The notes beneath the pieces were generated by a model, which was not told the DNA's origin, searched no databases, and saw nothing but the letters and a program-made list of their open reading frames with translations. DNA of 63,636 bases from the NCBI GenBank assembly GCA_019359285.1, contig JAHHHQ010000067.1:1-63636 (forward strand), written 5' to 3'. Below are positions 1-7,950 of this stretch, piece by piece (within the stretch, counting starts at the first letter, position 1; the number at the start of each line of letters is the position of its first letter). This DNA comes from Nodosilinea sp. WJT8-NPBG4. Lineage in GTDB: Bacteria > Cyanobacteriota > Cyanobacteriia > Phormidesmidales > Phormidesmidaceae. The position numbers were made by a program, and so were the translations under genes.

Positions 1-379
1 AGAAGATTTGGGTCAGATCAAGGCGCGCTAGACTCAAAGACATGGCTGAGGTGCTTAGAATTCAACACTTTGAGCGTAACCCTCAGCCTTTTTCTCAGCA
101 CTCTACCCCTTGTCGAACTCAGGTTTAGACTAGGCTGCTTTTTCACCTCCTCAAGCGCAGGTTCCAGAGGATTGATCAATCGGGCTTAGCCTTAGGGTCA
201 AACTACAGTACATATGCACTTTATGGATGCATATAGAGTAATTCGTCGATTCACGCTGGGGGAATCACGCTATATTTAGCCCTACTATCCAACTAACCCC
301 AACTCAGAAACGTAACTCTACGTTGCTGCTGGTGTGGTTAATGGACAACTGCCATTCTTCGCCCCCGCTGGACTAGCCC
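1..379. other. Leading non-coding stretch
   Basis: No convincing reading frame or RNA gene is seen before the first gene. The DNA is moderately AT-rich and contains an overlapping out-of-frame reading near its end that looks like a shadow of the next gene. It probably holds the promoter of the downstream CobO-like gene, but no clear promoter can be picked out. Confidence 0.4.
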
Positions 380-934
380 ATGGTCTCCCAGATCAAACCT
401 CTTTCCCTAGCGCCGCCCCCTACCTCGCTCGTTCGCCATCCGCTTTTACAGACGGTGGAGGGCACCGTACAAGTCTTTACCGCCGTACACCGCAACTTTT
501 TCACCAATGTTATGGTGCAGGCTCTGCGCATCGCCGACCAGGGCAAGGCTGTGCTAATCGTGCAATTTCTCAAGGGAGGCATTCACCAGGGACCCGATCA
601 ACCCATGCAGTTTGGCCAAAATCTCGACTGGATTCGCGCCGATATGCCGCGCTGTATTCACGACCCAGTAGTGAGCCCCAGCGAGCAGCAGGCTATTCAA
701 GACCTGTGGTCTCACACCAAAGCAGTGATAGCCCGAGGTCGCTATGGGCTCATCGTGCTCGATGAACTTAGCCTAGCCGTCAACTACGGTCTGATTCCCA
801 CCCAGGACGTTGTAGACTTTCTCAAGCAGCGCCCTCCCCAAGTCGATGTCATCCTCACCGGCCCCGACATGCCCGATCCGTTACTCACGGTGGCCGATCA
901 GGTGACCGAGTTTCGCCGTAACTTTTTGCCCTAG
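380..934 (+). CDS. CobO/BtuR-like P-loop family protein lacking Walker A
   Basis: The 184-residue product resembles cob(I)alamin adenosyltransferases of the CobO/BtuR type. The strand after the nucleotide site is preserved (AVLIVQFLKGG, about residues 58-68), as is a Walker B-like LIVLDEL (about 124-130). The Walker A loop GxxxxGK[ST], expected near residues 25-45, is absent: that region reads TVQVFTAVHRNFFTNVMVQA. ATP binding in the usual way is therefore doubtful. I infer a cyanobacterial offshoot of the fold with a changed role; a true adenosyltransferase is less likely. The ATG is 19 nt ahead of dcd's gene boundary on the same strand, so the two may be co-transcribed. Confidence 0.7.
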   Translation: MVSQIKPLSLAPPPTSLVRHPLLQTVEGTVQVFTAVHRNFFTNVMVQALRIADQGKAVLIVQFLKGGIHQGPDQPMQFGQNLDWIRADMPRCIHDPVVSPSEQQAIQDLWSHTKAVIARGRYGLIVLDELSLAVNYGLIPTQDVVDFLKQRPPQVDVILTGPDMPDPLLTVADQVTEFRRNFLP

Positions 935-953
935 CCGCCCAGGAAGCTTTGCC

Positions 954-1553
954 ATGATTAAGAACGACGCCTGGATCGACAAAATGGCCAAAGATGGCAT
1001 GATTCAGCCGTTTCAGCCTTCCCTAGTGCGGCAGTTGGAGAACACTGACAATTCCCCAGGGCAGCCGGTTATCAGCTATGGGCTGTCGTCCTACGGGTAC
1101 GACATTCGCCTATCACCTGCCGAATTTAGGATCTTTCGCCATGTTCCGGGTACGGTAGTTGACCCCAAGAATTTCAGCCCTGCCAATTTAGAACCTACCG
1201 CCCTTAAAACTGATGAGAGCGGCAGCTACTTTATTTTGCCGGCCCACTCCTACGGGCTGGGGGTAGCCTTAGAAAAGATTTCTGTCCCTAACAACATCAG
1301 CGTGATTTGTATCGGCAAATCGACCTACGCCCGCTGCGGCATCATTGCCAATCTAACCCCTGCCGAAGCGGGGTGGCGCGGCCACCTAACCCTAGAGTTT
1401 TCCAACTCCTCTAGTGCCGACTGCCGGATTTATGCCAGCGAGGGGGTAGTACAGCTGATCTTTTTTGAGGGCGAGCCCTGCCAGGTCAGTTACGAGACCC
1501 GCCGCGGCAAGTATCAAGACCAAGCGGAACAGGTGACACTAGCTAAGGTATAG
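954..1553 (+). CDS. dcd: dCTP deaminase
   Basis: This 199-residue enzyme deaminates dCTP to dUTP, feeding dUMP and then dTMP synthesis in the cytoplasm. The length fits the family (E. coli enzyme about 193 residues). The family core is clear: SYGLSSYGYDIRLSP near residue 42-56, GKSTYARCG (about 122-130, matching the substrate-binding Ser/Arg motif), and TPAEAGWRGHLTLEF (about 137-151), whose Glu is the catalytic residue in known dCTP deaminases. The ATG lies 19 nt after the preceding CobO-like gene, so an operon is possible. No fusion or dUTPase extension is seen, so it is read as the monofunctional type. Confidence 0.93.
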   Translation: MIKNDAWIDKMAKDGMIQPFQPSLVRQLENTDNSPGQPVISYGLSSYGYDIRLSPAEFRIFRHVPGTVVDPKNFSPANLEPTALKTDESGSYFILPAHSYGLGVALEKISVPNNISVICIGKSTYARCGIIANLTPAEAGWRGHLTLEFSNSSSADCRIYASEGVVQLIFFEGEPCQVSYETRRGKYQDQAEQVTLAKV

Positions 1554-1617
1554 CTCGGGTTCAGCTGAATGTAAGGCGATTGAGGATGCGATCGCCCATC
1601 CCCAATCCAAGCCCAAC

Positions 1618-2115
1618 CTAATCAGGCAGATCGCCATCAGTCAGGCTGAGGTAGAGCAGCACAAAGCCCACACAACCAATGAAGCGAAAGGCGGGCTGCT
1701 GTCCATTCCACTCCAGTGACTGCCACATGGTGAACCACTCCCCAGCCACCACCATAAAACCCACAAACCAAAATAGAAACGCCAAGGTCAGACCGTAGAT
1801 GGCCGTAGCCTTGGCCCGGTTAAAGGCGATGCCATCGCAATTGACAACTTTTAGCAAGCGCACGGCTCCACCTAGACAGAGAGCGGCGATCGCCCCCTCA
1901 ATGCCAATAATCACCCCGTAGGCCGCTTTTTGCAGGTTTGACGAGGTCACAGCTCGCCAGGTCAACTGACTATCTTCAAACACAGTATCCATGCTCAGTA
2001 CGTGCTGAATGTACCTAAAATTGGCGTTGTAGTCCGTAAGATTATTGAGCACAATCACTAAGACCAGCAAACCAATAGAGGCCACCAGCAGGGTTTTTGA
2101 AATTCGGGTTGCCAT
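1618..2115 (-). CDS. DUF2165 family small integral membrane protein
   Basis: A 165-residue membrane protein with four predicted transmembrane helices, at about residues 9-27, 62-84, 104-125 and 143-160. The loop between helices 1 and 2 has the family pattern NLTDYNANFRYIQHVLSMDT, and helix 3 is followed by GEWFTMWQS and WNGQQPAFRF, typical of DUF2165 (predicted small integral membrane protein). Function is unknown. It is transcribed away from the nanE-like gene, with 40 nt between the two starts, so they probably share a divergent promoter region. No catalytic residues are apparent. Confidence 0.8.
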   Translation of the reverse strand: MATRISKTLLVASIGLLVLVIVLNNLTDYNANFRYIQHVLSMDTVFEDSQLTWRAVTSSNLQKAAYGVIIGIEGAIAALCLGGAVRLLKVVNCDGIAFNRAKATAIYGLTLAFLFWFVGFMVVAGEWFTMWQSLEWNGQQPAFRFIGCVGFVLLYLSLTDGDLPD

Positions 2116-2155
2116 AGATCAAACTAGATAGCGCTGTTGAGGAGTACGTCCTACC

Positions 2156-2839
2156 TTGAAGAGCATTTTTGAATCGTTGCAGGGCGGGCTAATCGTATCG
2201 TGCCAGGCCCCCGTTGACTCGCCCCTGCACAACGCGACGGCGATCGCAGCCATGGCCGAAGCTGCCCTTAAGCGCGGAGCCGTCGGGGTACGCATCGACA
2301 CCCCTGACCATATCCAAGCCGTGCGAGCCCGCTGCAATGCCCCCATTATCGGCCTGTGGAAGCAGGTGATGCCGCCCTCAGAGGTCTACATCACCCCTCA
2401 GTTTCATCACGCCGAGGCAGTAGCCCAGGCCGGCAGCGACATCATTGCCGTTGATGCCACTCAACGCCTCCGCCCCGGCGGCGAGACCTTAGATCAGCTC
2501 ATTCAGCAAATTCACCAGCGTTTGGGCCATGCAGTCATGGCTGACGTCGATACCCTCGACAACGCGCTAAAGGCCATTGATGCCGGGGCAGACTGCGTCG
2601 GCACTACCCTGTTTGGCTATACTACAGAGACTCAAACCGAAACCCCACCTGGGTTTGACCTACTCAAAGCCCTGGCGAAACAATGCCCTGTGCCGATTAT
2701 CTGTGAAGGCGGCATTGCCACTCCAGATCAGGCCAAGCAAGCCCTGGATTTGGATGCCTATGCTGTTGTCGTAGGCACGGCGATCACGGGGATTGATTAC
2801 TTGGTGCAGCGCTACGTCAGCGCCCTCGATCGCCCCTAG
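2156..2839 (+). CDS. nanE: Putative N-acylglucosamine-6-phosphate 2-epimerase
   Basis: The 227-residue TIM-barrel protein resembles NanE, which converts ManNAc-6-P to GlcNAc-6-P in amino-sugar catabolism. Visible motifs are GLIVSCQAPVDSPLHN (about 10-25), GAVGVRIDTPDHI (about 41-53), IGLWKQ with the expected catalytic Lys (about 65-70), ADVDTLDNALKAIDAGAD (about 129-146) and ICEGGIATPDQA with VVVGTAITG near the C terminus. The start appears to be TTG. No sialic acid lyase (nanA), kinase (nanK) or transporter is nearby, so the physiological substrate is uncertain and it may serve cell-wall amino-sugar salvage. It converges on the psbEFLJ operon. Confidence 0.8.
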   Translation: MKSIFESLQGGLIVSCQAPVDSPLHNATAIAAMAEAALKRGAVGVRIDTPDHIQAVRARCNAPIIGLWKQVMPPSEVYITPQFHHAEAVAQAGSDIIAVDATQRLRPGGETLDQLIQQIHQRLGHAVMADVDTLDNALKAIDAGADCVGTTLFGYTTETQTETPPGFDLLKALAKQCPVPIICEGGIATPDQAKQALDLDAYAVVVGTAITGIDYLVQRYVSALDRP

Positions 2840-2858
2840 CCATCTCCTAGACTTACTT

Positions 2859-2906
2859 AAAAGGCTGGGACAAGCGGGTCTAGCCCAACTTGCCCCAGCC
2901 TTAAAA
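2859..2906. terminator. Hairpin between convergent nanE and psbJ
   Basis: The arms AAGGCTGGG (2861-2869) and CCCAGCCTT (2894-2902) pair perfectly, and a second inner stem GGG/CCC lies in the loop. On the minus strand the stem is followed by TTTTAAG, so it can end psbEFLJ transcription. On the plus strand the trailing bases are A-rich, so its use by nanE is less sure. Confidence 0.6.
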
Positions 2907-2926
2907 TCTAGAACTGCCCAAAATAG

Positions 2927-3046
2927 CTACATGGCAGACCCTACACCAGCGTAGGCACCGTAGAAAAACAGACCCACCACCACCAGCACACCAGTGCCGG
3001 CAACAGTCGCCACGATCCACAACGGAATTCTTCCACTCTGAAGCAT
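2927..3046 (-). CDS. psbJ: Photosystem II reaction centre protein J
   Basis: This 39-residue thylakoid membrane protein is encoded by a short frame read directly from the minus strand. It begins MLQSGRIPLWIVATVAGT and ends FFYGAYAGVGSAM. The single transmembrane helix spans about residues 10-32, and the GRIPLW start and FFYGAYAGxGS end are the PsbJ family signature. PsbJ sits beside cytochrome b559 in photosystem II and affects plastoquinone exchange and assembly. It is the last gene of psbE-psbF-psbL-psbJ, 82 nt after psbL, and is followed by a hairpin. Confidence 0.97.
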   Translation of the reverse strand: MLQSGRIPLWIVATVAGTGVLVVVGLFFYGAYAGVGSAM

Positions 3047-3128
3047 AATATCCACCTCCTACTAATTGGGTCAAAAACTCAACACAGTCTGAGCACCGCA
3101 GCCATGTCTACTAAGACAATTTTGGGGC

Positions 3129-3248
3129 CTAGTTGAAGAAGTAGCTTGAGAACAACAGGCCTAGAACAAAGACCAGCAGCAGCCCCAAATATAGGGATGT
3201 GCGGTTGAGTTCTACCGGTTGCTTATTCGGGTTTGGACTACGATCCAT
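3129..3248 (-). CDS. psbL: Photosystem II reaction centre protein L
   Basis: A 39-residue single-helix photosystem II subunit. It reads MDRSPNPNKQPVELNRTSLY at the N terminus and ends LGLLFSSYFFN, the invariant PsbL ending. The transmembrane helix covers about residues 17-36. PsbL lies at the monomer interface of the dimeric complex and is needed for the acceptor side and for dimer stability (established for the family). It is third in the psbEFLJ operon, 9 nt after psbF, so translation of the two is probably coupled. Confidence 0.97.
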   Translation of the reverse strand: MDRSPNPNKQPVELNRTSLYLGLLLVFVLGLLFSSYFFN

Positions 3249-3257
3249 GATTTTCTC

Positions 3258-3392
3258 TTATCGTTGAATAAACTGCATTGCCGCGATCGCCCCTAGGAAA
3301 AACACGCTGGGTACCCCTAAGGTATGCACAGCTAGCCAGCGCACAGTAAAGATCGGGTAGGTAATGGGCTCGTTCGGAGAATTGCTTTGCAT
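3258..3392 (-). CDS. psbF: Cytochrome b559 beta subunit
   Basis: A 44-residue photosystem II subunit, read directly from the minus strand. The sequence YPIFTVRWLAVHTLGVPSVF contains the single His that, with the His of PsbE, ligates the b559 haem. The protein ends FIQR as usual for the family. The one transmembrane helix is about residues 17-40. It lies 31 nt after psbE and 9 nt before psbL in the operon. Confidence 0.97.
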   Translation of the reverse strand: MQSNSPNEPITYPIFTVRWLAVHTLGVPSVFFLGAIAAMQFIQR

Positions 3393-3423
3393 AGGTTCAA
3401 TCAAACGTTGGAATACTAAAGCG

Positions 3424-3672
3424 TTATCGATTTGAGAACGTGTCGATCTGATCTTTCGCCTCGAAGCGATCGCTCACAATCGGCAACTGCATTTGGTTGT
3501 CGGGATAGTAGGAGTTAGGGCGAGGCGTGCCAAAGGCATCGTACGCCAAGCCCGTGCTCACAAAGAGCCAGCCCGCAATAAACAACATGGGAATGGTGAT
3601 GCTATGGATAATCCAATAGCGAATACTCGTTACGATGTCGCCAAAGGGGCGCTCGCCTGTAGAACCTGCCAT
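3424..3672 (-). CDS. psbE: Cytochrome b559 alpha subunit
   Basis: An 82-residue subunit of photosystem II. The N-terminal MAGSTGERPFGDIVTSIRYW and the following WIIHSITIPMLFIAGWLF hold the haem-ligating His (residue 23) at the start of the transmembrane helix (about 20-40). The lumenal part FGTPRPNSYY is typical. An AGAGGAG Shine-Dalgarno precedes the ATG. It heads psbEFLJ, 97 nt downstream of ycf48 on the same strand. PsbE with PsbF nucleates early PSII assembly, which fits the neighbouring assembly factors Ycf48 and rubredoxin. Confidence 0.97.
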   Translation of the reverse strand: MAGSTGERPFGDIVTSIRYWIIHSITIPMLFIAGWLFVSTGLAYDAFGTPRPNSYYPDNQMQLPIVSDRFEAKDQIDTFSNR

Positions 3673-3769
3673 ATCAACGTCTCCTCTCTGAACACGAAGA
3701 ATCTAACCTAATCATAGAGAACCCCGGAAACCCTAACAAGCTATTTCAGCGAAGTTCTCCCAACTTTCC

Positions 3770-4774
3770 TTAGACAACCTCAGGCCGATATTTGAGGATG
3801 GTCCCATCCTGACCTAGGATGAAGCCCTTCTCTGGTCCCAAAAACTTCACCTTATAAAAGTTAGAGGGCACATCCCCAACAGATTTGTCCTTCAGCCAAG
3901 TCTCGCCACCGTCAAAGCTACAGAGCAGATTACCACCACCACCAGTCACCCAAACCTCATTGGTGTTGCGAAAAGCCATGTCTAACAGGCCCCAACTCGT
4001 TCCAGCCTCAGGACTTAGAGCCTCGGTGAAGTCGTCTGAGGAGCGAGAGTTAGAAAACCTCACCTGGCCACCGCGGGCAATAATCCAGAGCTTGCCGTCA
4101 CTGTCAAACCCCATATTTTGCAGACGCCTTGAGTTCTGGCGATTGTGGGGAATCCACTGCTCCTGCCCCGGTGCCCAAGTAGAGTAAAAGTTTCCTCGAG
4201 ACGACACTGCCACATACCGACCATCGTCAGAACGGACCATGTTCCTCACCACCCCAACAGCCCCCTGCACCAGAGCCTTCCAGGTACGGCCGCCGTCCTC
4301 TGTGCGGTAAATCGCACCAATGTCGGTAGCCATCTCAGCCGACTTATTGCCAACAGCCGTGACTAAAAAGGGTGAACCCGGTAGTTCTTTGCTCAAGGGC
4401 ACGCTTTCCCAGGTCTTACCCCCATCACCGGTGTGCAAGAGGATCGACGGTAGGCCCGAAACCCATCCCTCATTACCGGAAAAATCAACGGAGGTGAACG
4501 TATAGGACTGATCTTCCAAGGCCAACTCACGGACTTGCCAGGTGCTACCGCCATCCTGGGTTTCTAGCAAGGTATTCCGGCTACCCACAATCCAGCCGTG
4601 ATCGGCATCTTGAGTGAATGCAATGTCAGACAGAGTAGACTTCACCGGCACCTGGATCACTTCCCAAGGATGCACGTCTGCGTCCGCCAAAAAATAACTA
4701 GAGCAGCCGGTTGCCACCAGCACCGCCACCAGCATCACTAGGCCTCGCTTTAACCAGTCAAACGCAGCGTGCAT
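3770..4774 (-). CDS. ycf48: Photosystem II assembly factor Ycf48/HCF136
   Basis: The 334-residue protein helps assemble the D1-containing PSII intermediate on the lumenal side (established for Ycf48/HCF136). It starts with a lipoprotein signal: a hydrophobic stretch LVMLVAVLVATGCSS with the lipobox Cys at residue 24. The rest is a beta-propeller with recurring Asp-box turns: DGGSTW, DGGKTW, DGGRTW and DGGETW, at about residues 74, 118, 161 and 288. Length fits the family. It sits between rubA and psbE on the same strand, an order conserved in cyanobacteria, which supports a shared PSII biogenesis unit. Confidence 0.95.
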   Translation of the reverse strand: MHAAFDWLKRGLVMLVAVLVATGCSSYFLADADVHPWEVIQVPVKSTLSDIAFTQDADHGWIVGSRNTLLETQDGGSTWQVRELALEDQSYTFTSVDFSGNEGWVSGLPSILLHTGDGGKTWESVPLSKELPGSPFLVTAVGNKSAEMATDIGAIYRTEDGGRTWKALVQGAVGVVRNMVRSDDGRYVAVSSRGNFYSTWAPGQEQWIPHNRQNSRRLQNMGFDSDGKLWIIARGGQVRFSNSRSSDDFTEALSPEAGTSWGLLDMAFRNTNEVWVTGGGGNLLCSFDGGETWLKDKSVGDVPSNFYKVKFLGPEKGFILGQDGTILKYRPEVV

Positions 4775-4873
4775 AGATAATTAGAACCCGTACTTCCTAA
4801 ACAACACTCAAGTCAAATCAGCATAGAGCAAGCTCTTTACCCTTAAGGCACTTCTAAAGAAGCGCTTGCGGCA

Positions 4874-5302
4874 CTACCTCAAGCCGTAGAGACTAATGAA
4901 AAACATGAACCCCACAGCCAAAGCGCCAAAAATTAAAATATTTTTCTGGCCAGGAGTTAACCGATTTACGCCCAGGCCATAGCTCAGATTTTCCTTGAAG
5001 CCCGAGGGAGAGTTGACCGGGCCAATGTTGGCAAATCGCTTTTTCGGGGCACTACATACCGGACAGCGCCAGTTCACGGGTAAATCCTCAAAGGCGGTGC
5101 CTTGCGGAATTTTGGCCCGACTGTCACCCTTAACTGGCTCATAGGAGTAGCCGCAGGACCGACATTCGTAGCAGTCCATTTCCTCAGGAGAAAGGACAAC
5201 CACCTCAGCCGGGCTGCCCTCAAGGCCGTCAGCCCCTTCAGGAGTAGCAGCCAGATCTACAGATTCAGATGAATTAGCCGAAGGATCAGACTCAATACTC
5301 AT
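4874..5302 (-). CDS. rubA: Membrane-anchored rubredoxin RubA
   Basis: With the ATG at 5302, chosen because AAGGTG lies about 10 nt upstream, the product has 142 residues; an in-frame TTG at 5326 would add eight. After an acidic, low-complexity N terminus (1-40) comes a rubredoxin domain. The iron ligands are CRSC (47-50) and CPVC (80-83); C44 is an extra Cys. A single C-terminal helix (about 117-138, NILIFGALAVGFMFFISLYG) anchors it in the thylakoid. RubA is required for early PSII assembly in cyanobacteria and plastids. It precedes ycf48-psbEFLJ and diverges from ndhCKJ. Confidence 0.93.
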   Translation of the reverse strand: MSIESDPSANSSESVDLAATPEGADGLEGSPAEVVVLSPEEMDCYECRSCGYSYEPVKGDSRAKIPQGTAFEDLPVNWRCPVCSAPKKRFANIGPVNSPSGFKENLSYGLGVNRLTPGQKNILIFGALAVGFMFFISLYGLR

Positions 5303-5624
5303 AGGACTAAGGCACCTTAAATTCAATCAAGAGTCACCGGGGCGGTCGAGAATCCTTCGTGGTCCGTCCTCTGTGACCGGTAAGAGCTCACCAAACAACG
5401 TGCAAGGCAAAAATGCTCGTTGTAAACAATTATGACACAGTTGGGCCATCCAGCTTTTTGGCTAACTATTGGCTTAAGTTTGCGATCGCACAGTCAATCT
5501 TCTATCGTCAAATCAACTCTGACCCTAGTTTCTCAGCTAAATTGCCTTAGAATACACCTGAAGCGCATGGGCTGCTAAGTCTCAGACCGCACTGTGTGTA
5601 ATAGCCTTCTAGGGTGGTGAACCT
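5303..5624. other. Divergent promoter region between rubA and ndhC
   Basis: This 322-nt gap separates the minus-strand rubA-ycf48-psbEFLJ group from the plus-strand ndhCKJ group, so it should hold both promoters. A single HIP1-type GCGATCGC lies near 5482. No hairpin, clear operator or extra reading frame is seen. Confidence 0.5.
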
Positions 5625-5987
5625 GTGTTCGTCTTATCTGGTTACGAGTATTTCCTCGTCTTCTTACTCATATCTTGTCTGGTGCCAGTGGCGGCCTTGA
5701 CAGCCTCCAAGCTGTTGCGCCCTATTAGCCGAGGTCCTGCCCGCAGAACCACCTACGAGTCGGGCATGGAGCCCATTGGTGGTGCGTGGATTCAGTTCAA
5801 CATTCGCTACTACATGTTTGCACTGGTCTTTGTTATCTTCGACGTAGAAACCGTCTTTTTGTATCCGTGGGCGGTAGCGTTTAACCAGCTAGGCTTGTTA
5901 GCATTTGTAGAAGCATTGATTTTTATTGCCATTTTGGTCGTTGGTCTTGTGTACGCTTGGCGTAAAGGAGCCTTGGAATGGTCATGA
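5625..5987 (+). CDS. ndhC: NDH-1 subunit 3
   Basis: A 120-residue membrane subunit of the photosynthetic complex I-like NDH-1, which takes electrons from ferredoxin and pumps protons. Three transmembrane helices lie at about 7-29, 63-84 and 90-111. The helix 1-2 loop has RRTTYESGMEPIGGAW, matching the conserved NuoA/ND3 loop with its Glu, and the second helix has FDVETVFLYPWA. The start is GTG at 5625; this gives the usual family length. It overlaps ndhK by 10 nt, indicating coupled translation. Confidence 0.95.
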   Translation: MFVLSGYEYFLVFLLISCLVPVAALTASKLLRPISRGPARRTTYESGMEPIGGAWIQFNIRYYMFALVFVIFDVETVFLYPWAVAFNQLGLLAFVEALIFIAILVVGLVYAWRKGALEWS

Positions 5988-6721
5988 CCCCCCCCTCAGC
6001 CGCCGATCCGCTTTCTCTGGCCCCAGGGGAAAGGCTTGCCAATCCTTCAGCACCGCCTGCGGTAACCCACGGGCTGTCTGAGAACGTAATCCTGACTACA
6101 GTTGATGACCTTTACAACTGGTGTCGGCTATCTAGTCTGTTTCCCTTGCTCTATGGCACAGCATGCTGCTTCATTGAGTTTGCAGCGCTAATTGGCTCTC
6201 GCTTTGACTTCGATCGCTTTGGGTTGTTGCCTAGAGCCAGCCCTCGTCAAGCCGACCTGATTATTACCGCTGGCACCATCAACATGAAGATGGCCCCTGC
6301 CTTGGTACGGCTTTACGAGCAAATGCCAGATCCCAAGTACGTTATTGCTATGGGAGCTTGTACTATCACTGGCGGCATGTTCAGCAGCGACTCCACCTCG
6401 GCAGTGCGTGGCGTCGACAAGCTAATTCCTGTCGATGTTTACATTCCTGGCTGCCCTCCCAGACCTGAGGCAATCATTGATGCCATCATCAAGCTCAGGA
6501 AGAAAGTAGCTACAGAATCCATACAGGACCGTGCTTACACCCTGCAAACTCACCGTTTCTATGAGCGCAGCCATCAGCTTAAAGCAGTGCCCGCAATATT
6601 AACAGGTCAGTACTTACAGACAGGTGCCCATACCGTGCCGCCCAAGGAGCTCATGGAAGCTATGGGAATGCCCATGTCTGAAACTGTGGCAGAGCTGACT
6701 CCCGAGGATAAGGAGATTTAA
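5978..6721 (+). CDS. ndhK: NDH-1 subunit K (4Fe-4S)
   Basis: The 247-residue peripheral-arm subunit carries cluster N2, the last iron-sulphur centre before plastoquinone. The four expected Cys ligands are visible: adjacent Cys 63 and 64 in YGTACCFIEF, Cys129 in AMGACTITGG, and Cys160 in IPGCPPRPEA. A proline-rich N-terminal extension (1-35) precedes the core, and an acidic C-terminal tail follows residue 215. It begins inside ndhC, and its stop abuts the ATG of ndhJ with no gap. Confidence 0.96.
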   Translation: MVMTPPSAADPLSLAPGERLANPSAPPAVTHGLSENVILTTVDDLYNWCRLSSLFPLLYGTACCFIEFAALIGSRFDFDRFGLLPRASPRQADLIITAGTINMKMAPALVRLYEQMPDPKYVIAMGACTITGGMFSSDSTSAVRGVDKLIPVDVYIPGCPPRPEAIIDAIIKLRKKVATESIQDRAYTLQTHRFYERSHQLKAVPAILTGQYLQTGAHTVPPKELMEAMGMPMSETVAELTPEDKEI

Positions 6722-7273
6722 ATGGCTGAAGAAGACTCCCAAGTATCATCTCCGCAGCCAGAGCCTACCGGTGAAGCACCGGCAGCACCCCTAGTAGAGG
6801 CGGGTGCTGTATCTAATTGGCTAACCGAAAACGGGTTCGACCATAGGTTAATGCCCCGCGATCACTTAGGAATAGAGATCATTACGGTAGAACCACAGTT
6901 TCTCATTCCGATTTGTACCGCTCTCTATGCCTATGGCTTTAATTATCTCCAGTGCCAAGGAGCCTATGATGATGGTCCGGGCAAGGAGCTGGTGAGTTTT
7001 TACCATTTGGTAAAACTAGACGACAACATCAACAATCTCGAAGAAGTCAGAGTTAAGGTATTTCTGCCTCGCGGCAATCCTCGGGTACCTTCAGTGTATT
7101 GGATTTGGAAGGCAGCCGATTGGCAAGAGCGAGAAAGCTATGATATGTATGGCATCGTTTACGAGGGCCATCCCAATCTAAAGCGACTGCTCATGCCTGA
7201 GGACTGGGTTGGCTGGCCACTTCGCAAAGATTATATTTCTCCTGACTTCTATGAGCTTCAGGATGCCTATTGA
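6722..7273 (+). CDS. ndhJ: NDH-1 subunit J (30 kDa type)
   Basis: A 183-residue peripheral-arm subunit of NDH-1, the NuoC/30 kDa family. After an acidic, Pro-rich N terminus, the fold ends with the family signature ERESYDMYGIVYEGHPNLKR (about 139-158) followed by MPEDWVGWPLRKDY. It binds no cofactor itself but holds the hydrophilic module together. It closes the ndhC-ndhK-ndhJ operon; a strong hairpin lies about 190 nt downstream. Confidence 0.95.
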   Translation: MAEEDSQVSSPQPEPTGEAPAAPLVEAGAVSNWLTENGFDHRLMPRDHLGIEIITVEPQFLIPICTALYAYGFNYLQCQGAYDDGPGKELVSFYHLVKLDDNINNLEEVRVKVFLPRGNPRVPSVYWIWKAADWQERESYDMYGIVYEGHPNLKRLLMPEDWVGWPLRKDYISPDFYELQDAY

Positions 7274-7950
7274 GAGGCTAGCGTCAGGTTTACTTCTATG
7301 AAGCGATTACAAGAAAGCTGTCACCAACCCGTAAACCTATTGCACAGCTTCTAGCTATGCCTGTGAGCCAGGTTGAGCAACCTCTCCGTCAGGCGATGTT
7401 GTCGCAGAGTATCAACTGAGCAAGTTGCTAGTCTCCTATGAGCGCAGCTCTTGGGTTTAAGAAATAGCCTGATGTCTCTGTCATCAGGCTATTTTCCGTA
7501 GATAGGTCTTGTTCACCGAATTTGCTTATGCTTTGCAAGACTACAAGAGTGTTAGATAAACAAGCAGTTTAATCCAGCACTTGAGTGAGCAGAATTACTG
7601 AATCAAGTTCCTGATGAGCGTTGAGCATCATAGAATCGTCATCATTGTTAAGACAGTGCTAGACAGCTCAATGCCCCTCCCCCCGCGACTACCTTCATAG
7701 GATATGCTTGCGTAAAGGGTTTAAGCATCTATTTAAATTAGATAGGTAGTTATACGAGTCTTTGACTCATTATTCAAACCTACCAGCGTTCATCATTAGG
7801 GCGACTTAGACGTTTTCACTTCATGTGATCGACCGCAGGCCAAAACCTGTAGTCCAAGCAATCGAGTTGTCTAGGTGGAATGGGGCAATAGCTTACTGCC
7901 TTGCGTAAGTAACCAAATTATTTTCAGGCGTATCTCACTTCTATTCGTCT
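7274..7950. other. Gap between ndhJ and the polysaccharide cluster
   Basis: This 677-nt interval holds one strong hairpin (listed separately at 7462-7495). The remainder is AT-rich with no reading frame of note. Its last 200 nt probably contain the promoter of the Wzc-like gene, but no operator is recognisable. Confidence 0.4.
7462..7495 (+). terminator. Terminator downstream of ndhCKJ
   Basis: A perfect 13-bp stem, AAATAGCCTGATG with CATCAGGCTATTT, encloses a 7-nt loop and ends in a short T run. It lies 189 nt after the ndhJ stop and is the best candidate terminator of the operon. The T run is short, so efficiency is uncertain. Confidence 0.65.

Noticed and set aside
1..379. Possible NtcA-type GTA-N8-TAC site upstream of the first gene
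   Set aside because: The GTA/TAC spacing near 318 is wrong and no other candidate keeps the consensus.
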